Shown here: piece after piece, positions 1-5,309 of the stretch
Numbering within the stretch: the stretch's first letter is position 1
Layout of the letters: the number at the start of each line of letters is the position of its first letter
Assembly (NCBI GenBank): GCA_036478235.1
Contig: JAZGDZ010000098.1
Location: 1 to 6,100 of the forward strand
Length of the DNA stretch: 6,100 nt
Direction of reading: 5' to 3'
From: JACZWZ01 sp036478235
GTDB taxonomy: Bacteria; Actinomycetota; Acidimicrobiia; Spongiisociales; UBA11373
Notes under the pieces: model-generated
Seen by the model: only the letters and a program-made list of their open reading frames with translations
Database searches by the model: none
Told to the model about the DNA's origin: nothing
Made by a program: the position numbers and the translations under genes

Positions 1-1
1 C

Positions 2-75
2 GGCGAGTTCGACGTCCTGGTCATCGGGGGTGGGATCGTCAGGGCGGAACGGCCCTGGAGGCGGTCAGCCGCGGA
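2..75 (+). pseudogene. Remnant of a GlpD-like FAD-dependent dehydrogenase N-terminus, frameshifted and truncated
   Basis: Read from base 2, the frame gives GEFDVLVIGGGIV, the first beta strand and glycine-rich FAD-binding loop typical of glycerol-3-phosphate dehydrogenase (GlpD) and related FAD enzymes. After base ~40 the homology moves to another frame, which reads GGTALEAVSRG (bases 43-75). GlpD proteins normally read like GGGITGAGxALDAxSRG across this stretch, so about four bases appear to be missing near 38-50. Beyond base 75 neither frame resembles the rest of the family (no ALVERxDFASGTSS-type block). The first frame stays open only to a TGA at 206-208. The true start would lie upstream of the window. 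The assignment rests on about 25 residues of family memory. A different GGGI-type FAD or NAD-binding protein is possible, and sequencing error could explain the shift but not the truncation. Confidence 0.45.
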
Positions 76-94
76 CCCGAACGTAGAACACAGC

Positions 95-109
95 GCCGCC
101 AGAGGCGGC
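95..109. other. Perfect 6-bp GC hairpin in the non-coding left flank
   Basis: GCCGCC (95-100) and GGCGGC (104-109) form a perfect 6-bp stem around a 3-nt AGA loop. It lies about 120 nt beyond the stop codon of the minus-strand DUF885 gene, so it could help end that transcript. The sequence that follows on the minus strand (GCTGTGTTCT) is only weakly T-rich. A GC hairpin this short also arises easily by chance in this base composition. Confidence 0.25.
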
Positions 110-154
110 ACATCCATGCGGAGGCGCTTCGAGGCCGAGCAGGACTCGAACGCC

Positions 155-189
155 GCAGCCAAATGCGTAGCCAATACGCAGCCAAACAC
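155..189. repeat. Three imperfect 11-12 bp tandem repeats (GYAGCCAA core)
   Basis: Three consecutive units can be read: GCAGCCAAATGC (155-166), GTAGCCAATAC (167-177) and GCAGCCAAACAC (178-189). All share the core GYAGCCAA. The array lies in the gene-free left flank between the GlpD-like remnant and the end of the DUF885 gene, and I found no further copy of the core in the window. Short direct iterons of this kind can be protein-binding sites, for example for excisionases or regulators, or simple repeat slippage. Nothing here decides between these. Confidence 0.5.
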
Positions 190-229
190 TGGTCGTCGAG
201 ATGAGTGACATGCATTGCTCAGCGGGCTC

Positions 230-1885
230 TTAGCCGATGGCCCACTCGTGGACCATCCGGTCCAGCGTTCCTAAAGGCACCAGACCCGAGCCGAGCACCG
301 TGTCGTGGAAGCCCTTGATGTCGAAGCCATCGCCCATCGCCTCCTCGGCCTCTCGCCGAATTCGCTGGATCTCGAGCCGTCCCAGCATGTAGGAAAGGGC
401 TTGGCCCGGCATGCCGATGTAGCGGTCGATCTCCTCCTCGACCGAGAACACCGTCTTCGGCGAGTTGTCCACCATGAAGTCGATCGCTTGCTGGCGGCTC
501 CAGCCCATGGCGTGGATGCCGGTATCGACGACGAGCCGGCCGGCCCGGGTCGAATCGGCCGAGAGCATCCCGATCCGATGGAGCGGTGACTTGTACATGC
601 CCATCTCGTCGGCGAGGCGCTCGGTGTAGAGGCCCCATCCTTCGCCGTAGGCGGAGATGAATGCCTGTTTGCGGAACTCCGGGATGCCTTCGAGCTCACC
701 GGCGATGGCCAGCTGGAGATGGTGACCGGGGATTCCCTCGTGGAAGGCGAAGGCCTCGATCTCATAGGTCCCCCACGCCGAGGGGTCGGCAGTGTTGACG
801 AAGAACATCCCGGGGCGTGACCCGTCGGTGGCGGGCCGGAAGTAGAACCCGAGCGGGCCGCTCGGTGTCTCCTTCACCAGGCAGTCGGCCTGGGGCAGCC
901 GGCCGAACCAGTCGCCCATGGCTGCCTTGGCCTTGGCAAGCGCCCGCTCGGAAGCGGCCACGATCGAGGGGCCGTCGGAGTAGTGGAGTTCGGGATCGTC
1001 GCGCAGGCGCGAGTAGATCTCGTTCAGGTCGCTGGTGCCGAGCACCTCCTGTCCCAGGCGGCGGTACTCCTCGTCGAGCTTGGCGACCTGGTCGAGCCCG
1101 ATCTGGTGGACCTCGGCGGGGTCCATGTCGAGCGTCGTGTAGCGGTAGATCGTGCGGGCGTAGAGGTCCTCACCGTCGGGGAGATAGGAGAGTCCCGGCT
1201 CCTCCTCCGACCCGGCTTGCGGAAGCACTTCACTGGTGACGAAGTCGCGCCAGCGCTGCATGGCCGGGCGCAAGTGGTCGCGGGCCACCTCGATCATCGT
1301 CTGGCGCCACCCCGCCTCGCCGTCCCAGCCTTCGGGCGCCTTCAGCGCCAACAGCGGATCGGTCTCGAAGGGTGCCGCCAGGTAACCGTCCACCTGTTCG
1401 ACCGCCTTGGCCGCGGTTGATCCCATCGGGGCCCGGCCCCGGGCCAGGCCCTGGCGCAGGCGCTCGGCGGCGTCGTCGAACATCCGGGCGATCCCCTCGT
1501 ATTTGGAAGGCATGGCCAGGGCGTGCTCGGGCTCCACCAGGGGGAACTGGGGCACCGCCACGGGCATCATCGCCTGGAACCCGACGGCGTGGTTGACGGC
1601 CATCTCGGCGAAGCATCCCTCCAACTGACCGGCGATGCTGCCGGCCTCGAAGATCAGCACTTCGCGGGTGATGCGCTCGTCGGTGGTGAGGCCGGCGGAG
1701 TCGATCGCCTCGGCTGCTGCCACGAATTCCCGCATGCGGGCGATCTCGGCATCTTCGGCCTGGCGCGAGACGTCCTCGTGGCGCTCGTCGTGGATGTGGA
1801 TGCCGAGCATGAGGGCCTGGGTGGGGCTTGTTTCCAGGACGTAGTCCCAGTACTCGTCGGCCAGTCTCGCCAGCGCCTCGTTCAC
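230..1885 (-). CDS. DUF885 family protein, putative zinc metallopeptidase
   Basis: A 551-residue protein of the DUF885 family (Pfam PF05960), whose members are predicted zinc-dependent peptidases of largely unknown substrate. The hallmark motif HEGIPGHH is at residues 382-389. His382, Glu383 and His388/389 are the expected metal and catalytic residues. It is followed by EGWGLYTE at 415-422, which carries the downstream conserved glutamate region. The N-terminus (ADEYWDYVLETSPTQALMLG) matches the usual opening of the family, and the length is typical. The frame stays open far upstream, to 2185, but that extension would overlap the divergent VOC gene and is arginine/proline-rich junk. I therefore start at the GTG at 1883-1885, which has GAAAGG six bases upstream. 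No signal peptide or membrane segment is visible, so a cytoplasmic location is likely; many relatives are exported lipoproteins. The stop is TAA. It is monocistronic within the window. The family call is firm; the substrate is unknown. Confidence 0.9.
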   Translation of the reverse strand: MNEALARLADEYWDYVLETSPTQALMLGIHIHDERHEDVSRQAEDAEIARMREFVAAAEAIDSAGLTTDERITREVLIFEAGSIAGQLEGCFAEMAVNHAVGFQAMMPVAVPQFPLVEPEHALAMPSKYEGIARMFDDAAERLRQGLARGRAPMGSTAAKAVEQVDGYLAAPFETDPLLALKAPEGWDGEAGWRQTMIEVARDHLRPAMQRWRDFVTSEVLPQAGSEEEPGLSYLPDGEDLYARTIYRYTTLDMDPAEVHQIGLDQVAKLDEEYRRLGQEVLGTSDLNEIYSRLRDDPELHYSDGPSIVAASERALAKAKAAMGDWFGRLPQADCLVKETPSGPLGFYFRPATDGSRPGMFFVNTADPSAWGTYEIEAFAFHEGIPGHHLQLAIAGELEGIPEFRKQAFISAYGEGWGLYTERLADEMGMYKSPLHRIGMLSADSTRAGRLVVDTGIHAMGWSRQQAIDFMVDNSPKTVFSVEEEIDRYIGMPGQALSYMLGRLEIQRIRREAEEAMGDGFDIKGFHDTVLGSGLVPLGTLDRMVHEWAIG

Positions 1886-1891
1886 GCCTCG

Positions 1892-1897
1892 CCTTTC
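1892..1897 (-). promoter_or_regulatory. Ribosome binding site that fixes the GTG start of the DUF885 gene
   Basis: On the minus strand GAAAGG lies six bases before the GTG at 1885-1883. It supports this start over the much longer upstream open frame, and over the later ATG at residue 26, which would cut off the conserved N-terminus. Confidence 0.55.
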
Positions 1898-1912
1898 TGT
1901 CGGAGGGTGGAG

Positions 1913-1918
1913 ATGGTA
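1913..1918 (-). promoter_or_regulatory. Candidate -10 box for the DUF885 gene
   Basis: TACCAT on the minus strand fits the actinobacterial TANNNT -10 pattern. It would place transcription start near 1906, about 20 nt before the GTG and just ahead of its ribosome binding site. No convincing -35 hexamer is visible. Immediately upstream is the perfect 10-bp palindrome CGCCCGGGCG (1921-1930), which could be an operator or chance. Confidence 0.25.
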
Positions 1919-1941
1919 CGCGCCCGGGCGATCGCTTCCGC

Positions 1942-1968
1942 TTCGATTACGCCAAGCGTCACATCGAA
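1942..1968. promoter_or_regulatory. Nested inverted repeat in the DUF885/VOC divergent promoter region, possible operator
   Basis: The outer arms TTCGAT (1942-1947) and ATCGAA (1963-1968) are exact reverse complements. Inside them ACGC (1949-1952) and GCGT (1956-1959) form a second exact pair around CAA. The two pairs share almost the same centre (1954-1955), giving a 27-bp imperfect dyad. It lies midway in the 119-bp region between two divergent starts and just upstream of a TACCCT -10-like box for the VOC gene. This is where an operator for a dimeric regulator would be expected. No regulator gene is adjacent. Confidence 0.35.
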
Positions 1969-1972
1969 TCCG

Positions 1973-1978
1973 TACCCT
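1973..1978 (+). promoter_or_regulatory. Candidate -10 box for the VOC gene
   Basis: TACCCT fits the TANNNT -10 pattern. It would start transcription near 1985, about 20 nt before the ATG at 2005 and just ahead of its Shine-Dalgarno sequence. The -35 position would fall inside the inverted repeat at 1942-1968. No good -35 consensus is present. Confidence 0.25.
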
Positions 1979-1992
1979 GTGGTGACCGATCA

Positions 1993-1998
1993 GGGAGG
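1993..1998 (+). promoter_or_regulatory. Shine-Dalgarno sequence that fixes the VOC gene start
   Basis: GGGAGG lies six bases upstream of the ATG at 2005. It decides against the longer open frame from 1828, whose first 59 codons are antisense to the DUF885 N-terminus and the intergenic region. Confidence 0.7.
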
Positions 1999-2004
1999 GC
2001 AGGA

Positions 2005-2778
2005 ATGACCCACGGGATGTTCGGCTGGGTGGACGTCTCGGTGCGCGACCTCGAGACCGGGGAGGCCTTCTACACCGGGCTGTTCGGATGGGAGGCCGAG
2101 CGCATGGTGTCGCCCGACGGTGCATCGGACTACGTGATGTTCCGCAACAACGGAAAGATGGCGGCGGGAATGGTGCTGCTCTCACATGGGAGCCGCCGGG
2201 GTGCCACCGATGTGGAACTCGTACGTTCTCGTCGACGACGTGGAACCGATCGCGACCCGGGCCGCCGAGCTGGGTGCGACCGTGCTCGTCCCGCCGATGG
2301 ACATCACGGATGCCGGAAGGATGACGTACATCCAGGATCCCCAGGGGCGGCGCTCGGGTTCTGGCAGCCGGGGACCCACCGCGGCGCCGAGGGCTACAAC
2401 GAGACCGGGTTCTTCACCTGGAACGAGCTGACCACCCGCGACGTAGCCGGCTCCAAGGAGTTCTACGCGGCGCTGATGCCGGAGTGGTCGATGCACGAGC
2501 GGGAGTTCGACGGCGGGTTCGTCTACACCACGATCAAGCTCGGCGATCGCGAGAACGCCGGGGTCATGGAGATGGGCAAGGGTTTCCCGCCCGAGGTCCT
2601 CACCAACTGGGGGGTCTATTTCGTCGTCGACGACGCCTATGCCGGAGCGGTGCGGGTCGAGGAACTGGGCGGCACCGTGATCCGCGAAGTGATCGAATCG
2701 AGTTTCGGTCCGATCGCTCCGGTGGCCGACCCCGATGGCGCCGTCTTCATGATCATCGGACCGATGAGCGCGGCCTGA
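2005..2778 (+). CDS. Two-domain VOC (glyoxalase/bleomycin-resistance fold) protein, Rv0577/TB27.3-like, with an internal out-of-frame segment
   Basis: A 257-codon frame encoding two tandem VOC domains. Domain 1 opens with FGWVDVSVRDLETGEAFYTG (residues 6-25). Domain 2 runs from NETGFFTWNEL (132-142) to a DPDGAVFMI-type end. Length and order match the mycobacterial Rv0577/TB27.3 (Cfp30B) group, whose members have about 260 residues; function there is not settled, and the enzyme role of this copy is unknown. Residues ~61-113 as read are arginine-rich and unlike the family. The missing block is intact one frame over (2186-2347), reading PPMWNSYVLVDDVEP and DITDAGRMTYIQDPQG. Shifting out near 2182-2188 and back at the GGGG run 2344-2347 restores the whole family pattern, so two compensating indels are present. 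Either the gene is damaged or the assembly has errors. It converges on the acetoacetyl-CoA synthetase gene with 39 bp between the stop codons. Confidence 0.85.
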   Translation: MTHGMFGWVDVSVRDLETGEAFYTGLFGWEAERMVSPDGASDYVMFRNNGKMAAGMVLLSHGSRRGATDVELVRSRRRRGTDRDPGRRAGCDRARPADGHHGCRKDDVHPGSPGAALGFWQPGTHRGAEGYNETGFFTWNELTTRDVAGSKEFYAALMPEWSMHEREFDGGFVYTTIKLGDRENAGVMEMGKGFPPEVLTNWGVYFVVDDAYAGAVRVEELGGTVIREVIESSFGPIAPVADPDGAVFMIIGPMSAA

Positions 2779-2817
2779 CGTCGCTCCGGTGTGACCCGGC
2801 TGCGGGCTCGCACTGGC

Positions 2818-4728
2818 TCAGACCGCGTCTGCATAGTCGTCGAGCGCCTCCGGGTTGGCCAAGGCATCGCGATTGGTGACCGGCTCCCCAGCGACGATGC
2901 TGCGGACGGCCTTCTCCACCTTCTTGCCGCTCAGCGTGTAGGGGACAGCCCCAACGGCGGCAATTCGACGTGGCACGTGCCGGGGCGAAGTCTGGCTCCG
3001 GATGTGATCGCGGATCCTCGCCTCAAGTTCGTCGTCGAGGACGTGGCCGGTGGCGAGGACGACGAACAGCACCACCTCCACGTCACCGTCCAATTCACGT
3101 CCCACGACGATCGAGTCCTCGATCTCCGCCATCGCCTCGACCGCCCGGTAGATCTCTGCCGTGCCGATCCTGACTCCACCGGGGTTGAGCGTGGTGTCGC
3201 TGCGGCCGTGGATCACCACCCCGCCTTCCGGGCGAATCTCGATGAAGTCACCGTGGGTCCACACCCCGGGGTTCTCCTCGAAGTAGGCGCGGCGATAACG
3301 GGTCCCATCGGGGTCCCGCCAGAAGGAGACCGGCATTGAGGGAAAGGGGGCGGTGCACACCAGCTCGCCCGTGGCTCCGACGACGGCCACTCCGGACTCG
3401 TCCCATGCCTCGATGGCACAACCGAGAGCCCGGGCTTGGAGCTCGCCGCGCCGCACCGGGAGTGTCGGGACGCCGAGTGCGAAGCACCCGACGATGTCGG
3501 TCCCTCCGCTGACGGAGGCGAGTTGGATGTCCGATGAGACGTTCTCGAACACCCAGTCGAACTGCTCTGGATTGAGCGGTGCCCCGGTCGATCCGAGCAT
3601 GCGCAGGGCCGACAGGTCGGCGAGGTCCTTGGGGACGATGCCCGCGTTGGCGTTTGCCGCGAGGAATCTGGGACTCACTCCGAAGTGGGTCATCCCGGTG
3701 TCTGCTGCCATTCGCCACAGGGCTCCGAGATCGGGATGGCTCGGACTTCCGTCGTAGAGCACGACCGCCGCCTCGCAGGCCAGGGCGCTCACGAGCCAGT
3801 TCCACATCATCCAGCCACAGGTGGTGAACCAGAACACGCGATCGTCGGGCCGCACGTCGGAATGCAGCCGCAGCTCGGTCAGGTGTTTGAGGAGGACGCC
3901 GCCGCCGCCGTGGACGATGCTCTTGGGCGGTCCGGTCGTACCCGACGAATAGAGGATGTACACGGGGTGATCGAAGGGAAGTTGTACGAAGTCGGGCTCG
4001 GCGGGACCGTCGGCGATCAACTCGGGCCACCTCAGCCGGCGGACCTCACCGGCTTCGATGGCAACCCCGTCGCCGATCGTGACGAGGGCCTCGACACCCG
4101 GGATTGCCTCGAGCGCAGCGGTCACGGTGCCGCTCACGTCGTGGTGGGCCCCGTTGTAGCGGTAGCCGCCGACCGTGATCAGGACCTTGGGCTCGATCTG
4201 CCCGAACCGATCCACTACGCCGAGAGGTCCGAAATCGGGTGAACATGAAGACCACACGGCACCGCATGCCGTCGTCGCCAGCATGGCGACCAGCGCCTCG
4301 ATCCCGTTGGGGAGGAGTGCGGCCACCCGATCTCCGACCCCGACACCGAGGGAGCGCAGACCAGTCTGGGCGCGGGCGACCAGGGCCCGCAGTTCCACCC
4401 ATGTGAGGTTGCGACGGGTTCCGCTCTCGTCGACGGCGACGACGGCGGTTGCGTCTCCGGTGCGGCGCAGCAAGTTCTCGGCGAAGTTCAGCCGGGCGCC
4501 GGGGAACCATTGCGTTCCCGGCATCGACTCCGATCCGATCGGGCGGTCGGGCGGTGTGGAGGCGATCACGCCCCCGTCCTCCCAGACTGCCTGCCAGAAA
4601 GCGCCGCGCTCGGAGACCGACCAGTGCCACAGCGCGTGATAGGTGGGAAAGCCGTGACGATCCATGAAGGCGGCGATTTGGGTCCCGGCGATCCGTTCGG
4701 GTGACGGCTCCCAGAGAATCTCGGCCAT
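2818..4728 (-). CDS. aacS: Acetoacetyl-CoA synthetase (acetoacetate-CoA ligase)
   Basis: A 636-residue acyl-adenylate-forming (ANL superfamily) enzyme. The family activates acetoacetate with ATP and CoA to give acetoacetyl-CoA, AMP and PPi in the cytosol, feeding ketone bodies or leucine-derived carbon into central metabolism or storage lipid. The P-loop-like motif YILYSSGTTGPPKS is at 257-270. It is followed by the VFWFTTCGWMMWNWL block characteristic of acetoacetyl-CoA synthetases. GGTD is at 408-411 and WTHGD ends at Asp494 (ATP ribose contact). The hinge region reads HGRSDTTLNPGGVRIG. YTLSGKK near the C-terminus places the catalytic lysine at 602. Length is close to the usual ~650. I start at the ATG at 4728 (MAEILWEPS); the frame is open 54 codons further, but those overlap the thioesterase and look non-coding. 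It begins 10 nt after the thioesterase stop with no clear Shine-Dalgarno sequence, which suggests translational coupling. A closely related short-chain acyl-CoA ligase specificity cannot be excluded. Confidence 0.95.
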   Translation of the reverse strand: MAEILWEPSPERIAGTQIAAFMDRHGFPTYHALWHWSVSERGAFWQAVWEDGGVIASTPPDRPIGSESMPGTQWFPGARLNFAENLLRRTGDATAVVAVDESGTRRNLTWVELRALVARAQTGLRSLGVGVGDRVAALLPNGIEALVAMLATTACGAVWSSCSPDFGPLGVVDRFGQIEPKVLITVGGYRYNGAHHDVSGTVTAALEAIPGVEALVTIGDGVAIEAGEVRRLRWPELIADGPAEPDFVQLPFDHPVYILYSSGTTGPPKSIVHGGGGVLLKHLTELRLHSDVRPDDRVFWFTTCGWMMWNWLVSALACEAAVVLYDGSPSHPDLGALWRMAADTGMTHFGVSPRFLAANANAGIVPKDLADLSALRMLGSTGAPLNPEQFDWVFENVSSDIQLASVSGGTDIVGCFALGVPTLPVRRGELQARALGCAIEAWDESGVAVVGATGELVCTAPFPSMPVSFWRDPDGTRYRRAYFEENPGVWTHGDFIEIRPEGGVVIHGRSDTTLNPGGVRIGTAEIYRAVEAMAEIEDSIVVGRELDGDVEVVLFVVLATGHVLDDELEARIRDHIRSQTSPRHVPRRIAAVGAVPYTLSGKKVEKAVRSIVAGEPVTNRDALANPEALDDYADAV

Positions 4729-4738
4729 GGCGGTGAGA

Positions 4739-5254
4739 CTACTTCGAGCCGTCTGCGGCACTGTCGAGGTCGCGGAAACGCGTGAAGACCGCCTCCAACT
4801 CCAGCCGCTGCTCCTCGGAGAGGATCTCCAGGGTGGAAGGCGCCGCCGGAAGGTAGATGCCCGTCGCCTCGGCCAGAACTCGCTCGGCACGTCCCGCGGG
4901 GTGGATCACCGCTTCGACGGTGCGACGCTTGCCCCGGTCTGCCGATATCCATGCCTCGGCCACCAGATCTGTGTCGGCCTCGATCATCCCCCGGAAGCGC
5001 TGTTCCATCCGGGCCGTGAGGTGCGGCTGGTAGCGCCACCGGTACAGCGCCCACACCATGGCTTCGTCGAAGATCGTGGCCACGATCCCGCCGTGGACGA
5101 GCGCGCCCAGCCCGACGTGATCGGTCGAGATGCGGAAGTTGGACCGAATCCGATCCTGCTCGGGGGCGGTGAACTGCAGCCTGAGCCCCTTGGGGTGGTT
5201 CTGGCCGCACGCAAAGCAGTTCCAGGAGATCAGGTCGGGCAGCACTTCACTCAT
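4739..5254 (-). CDS. PaaI-like hotdog-fold (4HBT) acyl-CoA thioesterase
   Basis: A 171-residue single hotdog-domain protein. The signature VHGGIVATIFDEAM at residues 53-66 (His54-Gly55-Gly56 and Asp63-Glu64) is the PaaI/4HBT active-site helix, where an acidic residue and the HGG turn hydrolyse an acyl-CoA thioester. The N-terminus carries CFACGQNHPKGL (Cys13, Cys16), a frequent opening of this subfamily. The C-terminal ~35 residues are an acidic helical tail beyond the hotdog fold. Such enzymes act as cytosolic dimers or tetramers; the acyl substrate cannot be told from sequence. It is the first gene of an operon with the acetoacetyl-CoA synthetase 10 nt downstream. That pairing suggests control of a CoA-ester pool, although the two activities are formally opposed. 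No Shine-Dalgarno sequence precedes the ATG, and a TAGCGT -10-like box lies 9 nt upstream, so a leaderless or nearly leaderless transcript is plausible. Confidence 0.9.
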   Translation of the reverse strand: MSEVLPDLISWNCFACGQNHPKGLRLQFTAPEQDRIRSNFRISTDHVGLGALVHGGIVATIFDEAMVWALYRWRYQPHLTARMEQRFRGMIEADTDLVAEAWISADRGKRRTVEAVIHPAGRAERVLAEATGIYLPAAPSTLEILSEEQRLELEAVFTRFRDLDSAADGSK

Positions 5255-5263
5255 GCGGCGGGG

Positions 5264-5269
5264 ACGCTA
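5264..5269 (-). promoter_or_regulatory. Candidate -10 box giving a near-leaderless thioesterase transcript
   Basis: TAGCGT on the minus strand fits TANNNT and ends 9 nt before the thioesterase ATG. Transcription would start within about 0-3 nt of the start codon. This agrees with the absence of a Shine-Dalgarno sequence and with the common use of leaderless mRNAs in actinobacteria. No -35 element is evident. Confidence 0.3.
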
Positions 5270-5283
5270 CCGCGCCGCGGGTA
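5268..5283. promoter_or_regulatory. GC-rich inverted repeat between divergent thioesterase and LLM genes, possible operator
   Basis: CCGCG-C-CGCGG (5270-5280) is a perfect 5+1+5 dyad. With one bulged G it extends to TAC (5268-5270) and GTA (5281-5283) ends. It lies in the 55-bp divergent region and touches both candidate -10 boxes: TAGCGT on the minus strand (5264-5269) and TACTCT on the plus strand (5282-5287). A regulator bound here could control both directions. GC-only dyads are common by chance in this composition. Confidence 0.3.
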
Positions 5284-5309
5284 CTCTCGCCGGACGGAAA
5301 GGAGTTCGC

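Noticed and set aside
139..152. tRNA T-loop-like GTTCGAGTCC on the minus strand
   Set aside because: The flanking five bases on each side do not pair into a T-stem, and no anticodon arm, acceptor stem or CCA is found nearby. It is probably chance.
1430..1445. Inverted repeat GGCCCGG-CC-CCGGGCC
   Set aside because: It lies within the DUF885 coding sequence at a glycine/arginine/alanine-rich stretch, so codon composition explains it.
1828..2004. 59-codon N-terminal extension of the VOC frame
   Set aside because: It is antisense to the DUF885 start and the intergenic region, while the ATG at 2005 has a good Shine-Dalgarno sequence and begins the VOC fold directly.
1886..2185. 100-codon N-terminal extension of the DUF885 frame up to an ATG at 2185
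   Set aside because: It is rich in arginine and proline, overlaps the divergent VOC gene, and lacks the family's features. The GTG at 1885 has its own ribosome binding site and matches the expected N-terminus.
2791..2813. Possible terminator hairpin (CCCG/CGGG with outer GTG/CAC) between the convergent VOC and acetoacetyl-CoA synthetase genes
   Set aside because: The core stem is only 4 bp, the outer pairs need unequal bulges, and no T-tract follows on either strand.
3248..4030. 260-codon open frame inside the acetoacetyl-CoA synthetase gene in another frame
   Set aside because: Arginine-rich composition typical of GC-rich shadow frames. The overlapping frame encodes a clear ANL enzyme with all motifs.
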